From the NCBI GenBank assembly GCA_050742975.1, contig JBOGDQ010000152.1:1-41856 (forward strand): a stretch of 41,856 bases of DNA, in the 5' to 3' direction. The stretch is from JBDTGE01 sp050742975 (GTDB taxonomy: Bacteria > Actinomycetota > Actinomycetes > Mycobacteriales > Jatrophihabitantaceae). Positions 24,186-31,878 of the stretch are shown one piece after another; within the stretch, counting starts at the first letter, position 1, and each line of letters starts with the position of its first letter. The translations under genes and the position numbers were made by a program. The notes under the pieces are model-generated. The model searched no databases. It saw nothing but the letters and a program-made list of their open reading frames with translations, and was not told the origin of the DNA.

Positions 24186-24773
24186 ATGGACGACGGCCGC
24201 GTGCTCGACCTGCTCTCGTGCCGGTCCGAGGACTCGTTCGAGTTCACGATCCCCGACGCCGCACCCCCCGTCCGCGTCTGGCGCCTGCACGTCGATCCGG
24301 AGACGAGGGCCAGCCTCTCGCTTGTCGAGTTCCCTGTGCGATGGTGCCGTCCGGGCCGCGGCCATTACCTCGCGGGCGAGGAGTTCGTCGTCCTGCGCGG
24401 GTCCTTGCAGGTGAGCGCGCGGTTGTCCGGGCCCGGTGCGTGGGCCTGGCTGCCGCCGGGTGTGACCCGCTGGGACAGCTGCTCGCGGGACGGCGCGCTG
24501 GCGCTCGCCTGGTTCTCCGGTCCCGCGGTGTGGTGCTCGGGCGACGGGCCGACGGCGGGGACGGGGCACGGTGGCCTGGCCGCCGCAGGACCGTTGCGGG
24601 TACGGGCGCCTGGCGTACCGGGCCGCTCCGCCGTGCTGTCGCGGCTGCCCGCCAAACCGGTGCAGGTGGACCGCGACGTGCTGGCGCTGCGGGACTTCAG
24701 CTGGGCGTTCGTGCCGGCGGGCCGGGCGCCCGGGCCGGTCGACGGCCCCGTGCTCGAGCGGCGATGGAGCTGA
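24186..24773 (+). CDS. Small cupin-like protein
   Basis: This 195-residue protein has an N-terminal cupin-like half (CRPGRGHYLAGEEFVVLRGSLQVS near 54-77, then WLPPGVTRWD near 88-97), close to the ChrR/DUF4437-like type seen in the double cupin at 11769. Only part of the usual metal-ligand set is present (His61 and Glu66/Glu67), so catalysis is uncertain. The rest is Pro/Gly/Ala-rich with no recognisable domain. It follows the LLM gene by nine bases and ends four bases before the converging sortase gene, and is the last gene of the operon. Confidence 0.65.
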   Translation: MDDGRVLDLLSCRSEDSFEFTIPDAAPPVRVWRLHVDPETRASLSLVEFPVRWCRPGRGHYLAGEEFVVLRGSLQVSARLSGPGAWAWLPPGVTRWDSCSRDGALALAWFSGPAVWCSGDGPTAGTGHGGLAAAGPLRVRAPGVPGRSAVLSRLPAKPVQVDRDVLALRDFSWAFVPAGRAPGPVDGPVLERRWS

Positions 24774-24777
24774 CGGC

Positions 24778-25518
24778 TCAATTCACCGGTAGCGCGAAGA
24801 CGAAGATGTTGTCCTGGTAGTTGCCGGTCCGGTTGTCGAACGCGCCGCCGCAGCTCTCCAGGAGCAGCCGGCCGGATCTGGGCGTCCCGTACGAGCCGGT
24901 CTGGCCGAAGATCTCCTGGTGCAGCGGTTCGCCGGGAACCTGCAGGTCCGCGGCGAGCCGGGCCTTGTTGACGGCCATCGGCTGGGCCGCGACGTCGTAG
25001 CGCAGTCGCCGCCCGTCGGCCAGGACGACGGTGATCTGCTGCCCGATCCGGTAGCTGGCCAGATCGTGGAAGGCCCCGTCGACCCCGGAGTAGTTGATGT
25101 GGCTGACGAGCATTGCGGTGCCGTGGTCGCTGCCGGGCGCGGCGTAGGTCTGCGTCCCGTTGCCGGACGTCCAGCTGACCTGTCTCGGGTCGCGCGGCAC
25201 GTGCACGTACCCGTCCGCATCCAGCGGGTTCGCACTGACCGGGGCGCTCAGCCCGTGCGACGGGACGATCAGCCGGATCGGAACGCCGGGCCGATTCGGC
25301 GCGGTCCCGGTGCGGGCGGCGGGGTGGCGCGTGGTGGCCGACTCACCCGGGCTCACGCTCGCCGGAGACAGGTCGGACGGGAGCGGGTGCTCAGCGAGCA
25401 CCCGTCCCGTCCGACCGTGGCCGTAGTAGTGGTCAGCAAGCACCCACCCGCTGAGCAGCAGCACCGCCGCGCCCAGCCCGACCAGGGTCCGAAACAAGCT
25501 CCGGCTACGGCCGCGCAC
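24778..25518 (-). CDS. Class F-type sortase
   Basis: The protein is about 246 residues. A short basic N-terminus (RGRSRSLFR) is followed by a membrane helix (about 11-29), a Ser/Pro/Arg-rich linker, and a sortase beta barrel. Catalytic candidates are His in MLVSHINYSG, Cys in LLLESCGGAFD and Arg in the following NRTGNYQDN segment. The CGG-x-FD...Y-x-DN pattern fits class F. It acts outside the membrane to attach a protein to the wall or to another protein. GTG at 25518 gives a 14-bp overlap with the preceding surface-protein gene; GTG at 25545 is an alternative, and neither has a strong ribosome site. Adjacency suggests the preceding gene encodes its substrate. Confidence 0.85.
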   Translation of the reverse strand: MRGRSRSLFRTLVGLGAAVLLLSGWVLADHYYGHGRTGRVLAEHPLPSDLSPASVSPGESATTRHPAARTGTAPNRPGVPIRLIVPSHGLSAPVSANPLDADGYVHVPRDPRQVSWTSGNGTQTYAAPGSDHGTAMLVSHINYSGVDGAFHDLASYRIGQQITVVLADGRRLRYDVAAQPMAVNKARLAADLQVPGEPLHQEIFGQTGSYGTPRSGRLLLESCGGAFDNRTGNYQDNIFVFALPVN

Positions 25519-26176
25519 TGCTTCGGCGGTAGTAGAGCACGCCACCCGCGGTGAACAGCGAGAGCGCTACGGCCACCCCGACCACGCCTAGCAGCAGCTG
25601 CGAGTTGGTGTCGGCCTTTCCGGCATCGGTGCCCTTCGGCAGCGCCGGGGACGTCGTGCTTGCCGGCGGGGCAGGGTCGGTCGTCGGCGAGCTGGGCTTG
25701 GACGGCGTCGTCGACTTCGGGGGCGTGGTGCTCGCGAAGCTGACGGCCAGCGTGGCTACGTCCTTCGTGCTCGTGGGGTTGGCCGGGTCGTTCGTCTCCA
25801 GCACGCACTTGACCTTGGTGCAGTCGGTCTTGCCGAACTTGGCGATCACCTTGATGGAAGCCGTGAAACCGCCGCTGGCGTTGGTCGTCAGCTGCTTGAA
25901 GTTGGTCAGGTCGCATGCACCGCCGGCGGGAACTGCGGGATCACAGGTCGCGAGGAACAGCCCGACCTTCGGCGTGAACCCGGATCCGGTGACGCTGATC
26001 GTCGCACCCGCAGGGCTCAGACCCGACGACTTCGCGCTCAGCGAGGGACCGGCGGCCGACGCAGGCGCGGACGCGAGCAGCGCCGTCGCCAGCAGGAGCG
26101 CGAGCATCGATGCGAGTGCGACGAACCCTCGGGCAGTGGGCCGCCGTCGCGTGCCGGCTGGTGGTTGTATGTCCAT
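25505..26176 (-). CDS. Membrane-anchored neocarzinostatin-fold surface protein with LPKGT motif
   Basis: This 223-residue protein has a signal peptide (about 1-42, ending SAPASAA) and one immunoglobulin-like neocarzinostatin-type domain (about 44-148) with the two expected short disulfides (Cys78/Cys88 and Cys119/Cys124). A Thr/Pro/Ser-rich spacer (149-178), LPKGT at 179-183, a membrane helix (about 193-215) and an RRSSARP tail follow. This is the build of a sortase substrate, but the motif has G and T swapped relative to LPxTG. Neocarzinostatin-fold proteins can hold a hydrophobic small ligand in a cleft. The gene is followed by a sortase and preceded by a perfect IclR-type palindrome 42 bp upstream. 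Confidence 0.8.
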   Translation of the reverse strand: MDIQPPAGTRRRPTARGFVALASMLALLLATALLASAPASAAGPSLSAKSSGLSPAGATISVTGSGFTPKVGLFLATCDPAVPAGGACDLTNFKQLTTNASGGFTASIKVIAKFGKTDCTKVKCVLETNDPANPTSTKDVATLAVSFASTTPPKSTTPSKPSSPTTDPAPPASTTSPALPKGTDAGKADTNSQLLLGVVGVAVALSLFTAGGVLYYRRSSARP

Positions 26177-26217
26177 TGGCTGTCTGCTCCATCCTGCTAG
26201 ATGTGAACTGCATGGGC

Positions 26218-26230
26218 GAAACGGTGTTTC
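26218..26230. promoter_or_regulatory. IclR-type operator, perfect palindrome GAAAC-N3-GTTTC
   Basis: GAAAC GGT GTTTC, extended to a perfect 15-bp palindrome by C and G at 26217 and 26231. It stands 42 bp upstream of the surface-protein start (minus) and about 240 bp upstream of haem oxygenase (plus). A weak extra site GGACA begins at 26238, the same 20-bp step as at other boxes. Confidence 0.65.
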
Positions 26231-26285
26231 GTTTGCTGGACACTAGCCCCGGACGGCGCCGAATGGAAGGCTTTTCTGACTCGTG

Positions 26286-26323
26286 GTCAGAACATCATGA
26301 CGACACGTCAGAAAGTTCTTGAC
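26286..26323 (+). promoter_or_regulatory. Tandem GTCA...TGAC boxes upstream of haem oxygenase
   Basis: Two inverted GTCA/TGAC elements stand in tandem: GTCA at 26286 with TGAC at 26298-26301, and GTCA at 26307 with TGAC at 26320-26323. The second contains CGTCAGAAAGTT, a variant of the 12-mer found before the MaoC operon and the LANTG gene, and overlaps the TTGACA -35. They look like a regulator-binding array. Confidence 0.4.
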
Positions 26324-26348
26324 AGTTCGTCGCAATCGTGACCACAAT
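26319..26348 (+). promoter_or_regulatory. Putative promoter of the haem-oxygenase operon
   Basis: A perfect TTGACA (26319-26324) is followed after 18 bases by CACAAT (26343-26348), about 120 bases before the ATG of haem oxygenase. The rest of the 294-bp space from 26177 holds the IclR-type palindrome and the GTCA boxes. No DtxR/IdeR-type iron box was recognised. Confidence 0.45.
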
Positions 26349-26470
26349 CGGCCGAGCGGTGGATTGGCGTGGCCGCGGCCCGGTACACATGGCCGGCCGC
26401 GACCGTCGGCTCGTGACTCCCGTTCCACGGAGTGCGAGCTCACCGACATCGGACCGATGGGAGAGAGTGA

Positions 26471-27154
26471 ATGACTGCTGTCAGCGAGGAATCGACGAGC
26501 GCTCGGTTCTCGGAGGCGCTCAAGTCGATGACGTGGGACGACCACGAGCACGCCGAGTACACGGAGTACATGCAGGCCATGCTTGGCGGCAAGCTGAACA
26601 TCGCCGGTTACACCGACATGGTCGCGCAGCACTACTTTGCGTACGTCGTCCTCGAAGAGGCCTCGGAGAAGATGCGCGCCGACGAGGTGGGCGGACGGTT
26701 CGTCTTCGACGGCCTGCTGCGGGTGCCCGCACTCGAGGCCGACCTGGCCCACCTGCTCGGCCCGGACTGGCGGGACAAGATCGCCCCGAACGAAGCCACC
26801 AAGGAGTACTGCGATCGCCTGCGGGAGGTCTGCTTCGACTGGCCCGGAGGCTTCGTGGCACACAGCTACACGCGCTACCTCGGCGACCTGTCCGGCGGCC
26901 AGGTCATCCGGGCCGCAGTGGAGCGCGCTCACCCTGAGGAGCTTGCCGACAGCGAAGGCGTCCAGTTCTACCTGTTCCCGGAGATCGGCGACTACAAGGC
27001 GTTCAAGGTCGAGTACCGCGACCGCCTCGACGCCGCGAACTGGAGCGCCGAGGAGCAGCAGCGCGTGATCGACGAGGCCCTGCTGGCCTACCGCTTGAAC
27101 ACCAAGGTGCTCGCTGAACTCGGCCGTGACCTGCCGCGGTACCTGGCCGCCTGA
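26471..27154 (+). CDS. Haem oxygenase (biliverdin-producing)
   Basis: This 227-residue soluble protein has the HO-1/HmuO fold signature. The proximal haem ligand is His25 in DDHEHAEYTEYM, aligned with the HmuO segment H-E-K-A-E. The distal helix carries YTRYLGDLSGGQ near 133-144, with the Gly-rich kink above the haem. It opens haem to biliverdin, CO and Fe2+ using O2 and seven electrons. GGGAGAG precedes the ATG. It is followed by a NuoF-like flavoprotein, a ferredoxin and a VIT-type transporter, which would supply electrons and handle the released iron. The leader contains a good TTGACA and several inverted repeats. Confidence 0.95.
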   Translation: MTAVSEESTSARFSEALKSMTWDDHEHAEYTEYMQAMLGGKLNIAGYTDMVAQHYFAYVVLEEASEKMRADEVGGRFVFDGLLRVPALEADLAHLLGPDWRDKIAPNEATKEYCDRLREVCFDWPGGFVAHSYTRYLGDLSGGQVIRAAVERAHPEELADSEGVQFYLFPEIGDYKAFKVEYRDRLDAANWSAEEQQRVIDEALLAYRLNTKVLAELGRDLPRYLAA

Positions 27155-27169
27155 GACGCCGTACCGACA

Positions 27170-28459
27170 ATGACCCGCACCGTGCCGATCCGGACGCCAC
27201 TGCTGGAGGCGGTGGCGTCCGTCGGCGGGTTCGTGTTGGGCGCGGTCGGTCGGGCCGAGCGCGAGAGCCTGACGCAGTACCGGGCGACGGGCGGATACCG
27301 ACCGTTGCCGGCGCCCGCGCGGATACGCCTGGCCGCGCGCCACGCGGAGCTGCGTGGCGCCGGCGGCGCGGGGTTCCCGACCGCGACGAAGCTCGACTCG
27401 GTCGCGGCCGGCGACGGTCCCCGCGTCGTGGTGGCCAACGGCGAGGAGGGCGAGCCGTCCTCGGTCAAGGATCGGTGGCTGCTGCGGCACCGGCCGCATC
27501 TGGTGCTGGACGGGCTGCGGACGGCCGCGCACGCGGTGCAGGCCGACGAGGTCTACGTCTACGTGTCAGACGCGGCCGGTGCCGCGGCGGTCCGGGCGGC
27601 GCAGCAGGAGTTGAGCGTGGCTGCGCTGCCCGAACTGTCGGAGTTGCGGATCGTCGAGGTCGAGGCCGCCTACGTCGCAGGCGAGGAGACCGCGGTCGTC
27701 CGGGCGATCGGCGGTGACGAGGCCAAGCCGCTGCCCAAGCCGCCACGACCTTACGAGAAGGGCGTCGGCGGGCGTCCCACCCTGGTCGGCAACGTCGAGT
27801 CGCTGGCCCGGCTGGGGCTCGCGCTCCGTCCGGACGTGGCTGCTCGGGCCGGTGCGACGATCCTGGCTACCGTCGTCTCGGGGAATCGGGCCGGGCTGTA
27901 CGAGATAGCTGCGGGCTCGACGATCGCTGACCTGCTGACCCTGACGCGCGGTGCTTCGGCAGGTCCGCCGAGGGCAGTGCTGCTGGGCGGGTTCGCCGGC
28001 GGGATCTGGGGACCGGACGTGCTGGACGCGCCGCTCTCGCACGACGGACTGCGCGCCCGCGGTGCGCTGCTGGGCTGCGGATCGGTCATCACCGTGGAGG
28101 CGGACGACTGCCCCGTCGCCGCGGCGGCTGACGTCGTGTCCTATCTCAACGCGTCGAGTTCGGGGCAGTGCGGCTCGTGCGTGCGTGGCACCGAGGTGCT
28201 GGCCCAGGAGCTGATCAAGCTAGCGCGGGGGCGGGGCACCGAGGACGGCCTGGCGCAGCTGCAGCGCCGGGCCGAAGGGCTTCCCGGGCGGGGCAACTGC
28301 GGCCTGCCCGATGCGGCTGCGCTGCTGGTCCGGACGCTGCGTCGTAACTTCTCCGGTGCGATCCGGTCCCACCTGGCGGCGCCGTGCGTCGTGTGCCAGG
28401 AGCTGGTCGCGCCGGCGGCGTCGCTCAACACCCGATTTCGCGTGCGCCTCGATGACTGA
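27170..28459 (+). CDS. NuoF-like NADH-binding flavoprotein (probable ferredoxin reductase)
   Basis: This 429-residue protein resembles the complex I 51-kDa subunit. It has GAGGAGFPTATK at 63-74 and NGEEGEPSSVKDR at 90-102 for FMN/NADH, an SLBB region near 228-280, and a C-terminal iron-sulfur domain. The C-x2-C-x2-C motif reads SGQCGSC: the first ligand is Ser331, with Cys334, Cys337 and the distant Cys377 kept. An extra C-x2-C (406, 409) follows near the end. It is not beside other nuo genes but next to a small ferredoxin and haem oxygenase, so an NADH:ferredoxin reductase feeding haem oxygenase is the best guess. It starts 16 bases after the haem oxygenase stop. Confidence 0.85.
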   Translation: MTRTVPIRTPLLEAVASVGGFVLGAVGRAERESLTQYRATGGYRPLPAPARIRLAARHAELRGAGGAGFPTATKLDSVAAGDGPRVVVANGEEGEPSSVKDRWLLRHRPHLVLDGLRTAAHAVQADEVYVYVSDAAGAAAVRAAQQELSVAALPELSELRIVEVEAAYVAGEETAVVRAIGGDEAKPLPKPPRPYEKGVGGRPTLVGNVESLARLGLALRPDVAARAGATILATVVSGNRAGLYEIAAGSTIADLLTLTRGASAGPPRAVLLGGFAGGIWGPDVLDAPLSHDGLRARGALLGCGSVITVEADDCPVAAAADVVSYLNASSSGQCGSCVRGTEVLAQELIKLARGRGTEDGLAQLQRRAEGLPGRGNCGLPDAAALLVRTLRRNFSGAIRSHLAAPCVVCQELVAPAASLNTRFRVRLDD

Positions 28460-28529
28460 ACGGCCCTCGTCGACTGAAGAGCACCGCACGAACGGCACGA
28501 ATGACGAACCACAGAAGGGGAATCGGCAG

Positions 28530-28724
28530 ATGAAGGTCACGATCGATGCCAGCCGCTGCGAGGCCCGCGGGTACTGCGCGAAGTTCGCGCCGCAGGTCTT
28601 CGATCTCGACGACGACGGCTACGGGCGGGTCGTCGTCGCCGGCGAGCTGTCGAGCGAGCAGTTGGCCGACGCGCGCAGCGCGGTCGACGCCTGCCCGGAG
28701 CAGGCCGTAGCCCTGCACGAGTGA
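28530..28724 (+). CDS. Small 3Fe-4S/4Fe-4S-type ferredoxin
   Basis: This 64-residue protein is of the short actinobacterial ferredoxin type, with Cys10, Cys16 and a late Cys in DACPEQAV near 54-60. The pattern C-x5-C...CP with APQVF after the second Cys is that of single-cluster ferredoxins that serve P450s. It presumably carries electrons from the NuoF-like flavoprotein to haem oxygenase, which is inference from order. ATG at 28530 is chosen because GAAGGGG stands upstream; an in-frame ATG at 28452 would add an unrelated tail overlapping the reductase gene. Confidence 0.92.
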   Translation: MKVTIDASRCEARGYCAKFAPQVFDLDDDGYGRVVVAGELSSEQLADARSAVDACPEQAVALHE

Positions 28725-28759
28725 GCGCAGCCGGACCCGGATCGTTGGAGGGAAGCAGC

Positions 28760-29896
28760 ATGGAGCAGCACATCGACCGCTCGTCGCTGGCCGAGGCGTC
28801 AGGCAATTCCGTCGAGCGCTACCGGCGCCACATCACGGCCGAGCGGGAGGCGGCCGCGCTGTACCGCGGGCTGGCCGAGCTGAGCCGCGGCCGGCGCCGC
28901 CAGGCGTTCACCGAACTGGCCGCCATCGAGGACAAGCACGCGGCGTTCTGGGGCGACCGGCTGCGCGAGCAGGGCATCGTCGGACCGGAACCCTCCCGGG
29001 ACGAGCTGAGCGTGCGGACGAGGACGCTGCTGGAGACCGCCCGGCGTTACTCCACCGACGTGGTGTTGCCGATCATCGAGCAGGACGAGCGCGACGGCAT
29101 GGCGACCTATCAGGACGACCCCGACGCCCCCGAGCGGATGGTGTTGGAGGAGGCCGAGCACGCGAAGGTGCTGTCCGGCCTGGTCTCCGGCAGTTCCGGG
29201 GACGGCGAGGACTGGCACCGCAGCGACAAGTCCGGATCCCTGCGTGCCGCGATCTTCGGCATCAACGACGGCCTGGTCAGCAACACCGCGCTGGTAATGG
29301 GCTTCGCGGGCGCGACCGAGGCGCGCTCACCCGTGCTCCTGGCCGGGGTGGCCGGCCTGCTCGCCGGGGCGTTCTCGATGGGTGCCGGGGAGTACATCTC
29401 GATGGCCAACCAGCGGGAGGCGTTCGAGCGCGAGATCGACCTGGAGCGGGACGAGATCGCGTTCATGCCGGCCGACGAGCTGCGCGAGCTCGAACTCATC
29501 TACCTGGCCAAGGGGCTCGATGGCGAGGACGCGGCGCGTATCGCCGTGCAGGTGATGGCGCAGCAAGACGTCGCTCTCGACACGATGGTCCGCGAGGAGC
29601 TCGGGCTTGACCCGGACGACCTCGGCTCGCCGTGGCGGGCAGCAGCGTCCAGCTTCACCGCATTCGCCCTCGGTGCGGTCCTTGTCGTCCTCCCGTACCT
29701 GTTCACCGGCGGCCGGCTCGCGCTAACCATCGGTGTCTCGATCGCCCTGCTCGCACTTGTCATCGTGGGTGCGGGCATGGCCCGGTTGAACGGCCGCCCG
29801 CTCGGCCGGGTCGTGGCCCGCCAGGTGACCGTCGGCGTCCTCGCCGCCGGAGCCACCTTCCTGCTGGGCAGCCTACTCGGCATCAGCGTGAGTTAG
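28760..29896 (+). CDS. VIT1/CCC1-family iron (manganese) transporter with N-terminal ferritin-like domain
   Basis: This 378-residue protein is of the erythrin-vacuolar iron transport type. An N-terminal ferritin-like helix bundle (about 15-135, with AEREAAALYRGLAEL, AIEDKHAAFW and EEAEHAKVL providing Glu/His ligands) is joined to a VIT1 membrane domain. That domain contains LRAAIFGINDGLVSNTALVMGFAGA near 155-180, SMGAGEYISMANQ near 205-217, and further helices to the C-terminus. Such proteins bind and move Fe2+ or Mn2+ across the membrane and protect against iron overload. ATG at 28760 with GGAGGGAAG is preferred; GTG at 28721, overlapping the ferredoxin stop, is possible. Behind haem oxygenase it would store or export iron freed from haem. 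Confidence 0.9.
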   Translation: MEQHIDRSSLAEASGNSVERYRRHITAEREAAALYRGLAELSRGRRRQAFTELAAIEDKHAAFWGDRLREQGIVGPEPSRDELSVRTRTLLETARRYSTDVVLPIIEQDERDGMATYQDDPDAPERMVLEEAEHAKVLSGLVSGSSGDGEDWHRSDKSGSLRAAIFGINDGLVSNTALVMGFAGATEARSPVLLAGVAGLLAGAFSMGAGEYISMANQREAFEREIDLERDEIAFMPADELRELELIYLAKGLDGEDAARIAVQVMAQQDVALDTMVREELGLDPDDLGSPWRAAASSFTAFALGAVLVVLPYLFTGGRLALTIGVSIALLALVIVGAGMARLNGRPLGRVVARQVTVGVLAAGATFLLGSLLGISVS

Positions 29897-29912
29897 CCTG
29901 GTCACACATTCC

Positions 29913-29947
29913 GACAATCTGTCAGCTTGCCGTCGCGGTTCCTGACA
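29913..29947. promoter_or_regulatory. Inverted repeats upstream of the ABC-importer operon
   Basis: GACA-ATC-TGTC (29913-29923) is a short perfect palindrome. TGTCAG (29920-29925) is also mirrored by CTGACA (29942-29947), with the two arms 22 bp apart. The whole lies 33-67 bp before the GTG start and may be an operator. It is unlike the IclR-type box. Confidence 0.35.
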
Positions 29948-29963
29948 CCGCCCACCGATCGCC

Positions 29964-29972
29964 AAAGGAGGT
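29964..29972 (+). promoter_or_regulatory. Strong ribosome binding site deciding the permease start
   Basis: AAAGGAGGT, nearly full anti-SD complementarity, stands seven bases before GTG at 29980. It rules out the longer open frame that begins inside the VIT gene. Confidence 0.85.
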
Positions 29973-29979
29973 AGCGCCA

Positions 29980-30960
29980 GTGCTCGCCTTCCTGCGACGG
30001 CGTGTGCTCAACATGGCGGCGGTGCTGTTCCTCGTCACGTCGGGCATGTTCTTCCTGCTCCACCTCGCGCCCGGCAGCCCGGTGAACTCGCTGCCGCCCG
30101 CGGTGGCGGCCGATCCCGTGGCGCGAGCGGCCTACGCCAAGTCGCTGGGCCTCAACGAGAACCTGTTCGCGCAGTACTGGCACTACCTGACCGGGCTGCT
30201 TCGGGGCGACTTCGGCAAGTCGCTCTACGACGGCACCCCGGTCCTGCACCAGATCACCACCCACCTGCCGATCTCGCTGGAGCTCGGCCTGATGGCGGCC
30301 GTGGGCGCGATGCTTCCCGGTTTCCTGCTCGGGGTCTGGACCGCGATGCACCGCGGTGAATGGGTCGACTCGGCGATGCGCGTGCTGACCGTGCTGTCGC
30401 TGTCGGTTCCGGCCTACTGGCTCGCGGTCCTGTCGCTCGTGTTCGTCGGGCAGCGCTACCCCGAGCTGCTGCCCAGCGCGGGCGGATTCGTCACCTTCGG
30501 CGCGGATCCGGTCGCGAACCTGCAGGTGATGTTCCTGCCCTCCCTGGTGCTCGGGCTGTCCACCTTCGCTCTCGTCGCCCGCTCGTTGCGGGCCGCGCTC
30601 GTCGACGTGCTTCAGTTCGACTACGTCTCCTTCGCCGAGGCGATGGGCATGAAGCGGGGCCTGCTGATGAGCCGCATCGCCGTGCGCAACGCGGTGATCC
30701 CGACCCTGACCGTCATGGGCGTGCTCCTCGGTGGCCTGATCTCGGGCACCGTGCTGGTGGAGAGCATCTTCCAGATCCCCGGCCTGGGCCAGCTGATGGT
30801 CACCGCGTTCCTGCGGCAGGACTACCCGCTCGCGCTGGGCTGCTCGGTGTTCACTGCGATGATCTTCCTGATGCTCAATCTGGTCGTCGACACGCTGTAC
30901 TACCTGGTCGATCCGCGCACCAGGGTCACGCAGCGACGCCTCCAGGCGGTGACGGCATGA
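29980..30960 (+). CDS. ABC transporter permease, DppB/OppB type
   Basis: This 326-residue inner-membrane permease begins LAFLRRRVLNMAAVLFLVTSGMFFLLHLAPGSP, the classic first helix of DppB-like subunits, and has about six membrane helices. The cytoplasmic EAA loop (FAEAMGMKRGLLMSRIAVRNAVIPTLTV, about 220-250) is clear, and ESIFQIPGLGQLM near 265-277 is the family motif. With the next permease it forms the channel of a peptide/nickel-type importer. It is the first gene of the operon, with a strong ribosome site. Family members import dipeptides, oligopeptides, nickel chelates, sugars or haem, so the cargo is open. Confidence 0.95.
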   Translation: MLAFLRRRVLNMAAVLFLVTSGMFFLLHLAPGSPVNSLPPAVAADPVARAAYAKSLGLNENLFAQYWHYLTGLLRGDFGKSLYDGTPVLHQITTHLPISLELGLMAAVGAMLPGFLLGVWTAMHRGEWVDSAMRVLTVLSLSVPAYWLAVLSLVFVGQRYPELLPSAGGFVTFGADPVANLQVMFLPSLVLGLSTFALVARSLRAALVDVLQFDYVSFAEAMGMKRGLLMSRIAVRNAVIPTLTVMGVLLGGLISGTVLVESIFQIPGLGQLMVTAFLRQDYPLALGCSVFTAMIFLMLNLVVDTLYYLVDPRTRVTQRRLQAVTA

Positions 30961-31874
30961 GCGTGCTCGCTGCGACTGACTCCTGGGCCCGGCTGCGTCG
31001 GCTGCCACGGCCGAGCCTGCGTGCGATCCACGGCGTCACCGACTGGATCGGTGTCGCCTGCGTCGTGCTGTTCCTGCTCATCGCCACCGTCGGACGGCTG
31101 GTCGGCGATCCCTACGCCCTCGTGACCACCGAGCCGCAGGCGCCCTCGATCCACCACTGGTTCGGTACCGACAACCTCGGCCGCGACGTCTTCGCCCGGA
31201 CTGCCTCGGGCGCCTGGACCTCGCTGCTGATCTGCCTCGGCAGCGTGCTGCTGGCCCTGCTGATCGCCTTCCCGCTCGGGATCCTGGCCGGCTATTACCA
31301 CGGCCGGCGCACGGACGGCGCGATCATGCGCTCGCTGGAGGCCGTGCAGGCGCTGCCGATGTTCATCTTCGTGATGTTCATGCTCAGCCTGCTCGGCAGC
31401 AAGCCGGTGAAGCTCGGCCCGGTCGAGCTCGGCATGGAGGCGCGTCTGGTGCTCTGCATCGGTCTCGGCTTCGTCCCGTTCTTCGCGCGGGTGGTGCGGG
31501 CCGCGACGATGGTCGAGGTGCAGGAGGACTACGTCGCGGGCCTGTGGGTCGTCGGCGTGCGCCCGCGCAACGTGATCCTGGGCGAGATCTCGGTCAACGT
31601 GCTGCCCCCGGTGCTGGTGCAGGCCTTCCTGGCCATGGCCATCGCGATCTTCGCCGAGGGCGGGCTGAGCTTCATCGGCCTCGGGGTGGCACCGCCCAAG
31701 CCGACGCTGGGCAACCTTATCGGCGACTCCGGTTCCCAGATCATCGGCGGGATGTGGTGGTACGCCACGCTGCCAGGCGCGGTGATGGTGATGGGCATCC
31801 TCGGCTTCAACCTGCTCGGCGACGCCTTCAACGACTCGGTCCTCGGTACTCACGGCGCAACAGGGAAAGAGTGA
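30957..31874 (+). CDS. ABC transporter permease, DppC/OppC type
   Basis: This 305-residue permease has an N-terminal helix (WIGVACVVLFLLIATVGRLVG near 30-50), the HHWFGTDNLGRDVFARTASGAW motif typical of DppC near 66-87, and further helices. An EAA-like loop (YVAGLWVVGVRPRNVILGEISVNVLPPV, about 190-217) and the conserved EGGLSFIGLGVAPPKPTLGNLI segment near 231-252 follow. The ATG overlaps the preceding stop by four bases. It pairs with the DppB-type permease. The longer upstream frame is shadow. Confidence 0.95.
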   Translation: MSVLAATDSWARLRRLPRPSLRAIHGVTDWIGVACVVLFLLIATVGRLVGDPYALVTTEPQAPSIHHWFGTDNLGRDVFARTASGAWTSLLICLGSVLLALLIAFPLGILAGYYHGRRTDGAIMRSLEAVQALPMFIFVMFMLSLLGSKPVKLGPVELGMEARLVLCIGLGFVPFFARVVRAATMVEVQEDYVAGLWVVGVRPRNVILGEISVNVLPPVLVQAFLAMAIAIFAEGGLSFIGLGVAPPKPTLGNLIGDSGSQIIGGMWWYATLPGAVMVMGILGFNLLGDAFNDSVLGTHGATGKE

Positions 31875-31878
31875 TCAC

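Noticed and set aside
27170..28459. Complex I (NADH dehydrogenase) subunit F.
   Set aside because: No other nuo genes are nearby, one cluster ligand is changed, and the neighbours are haem oxygenase and a small ferredoxin.
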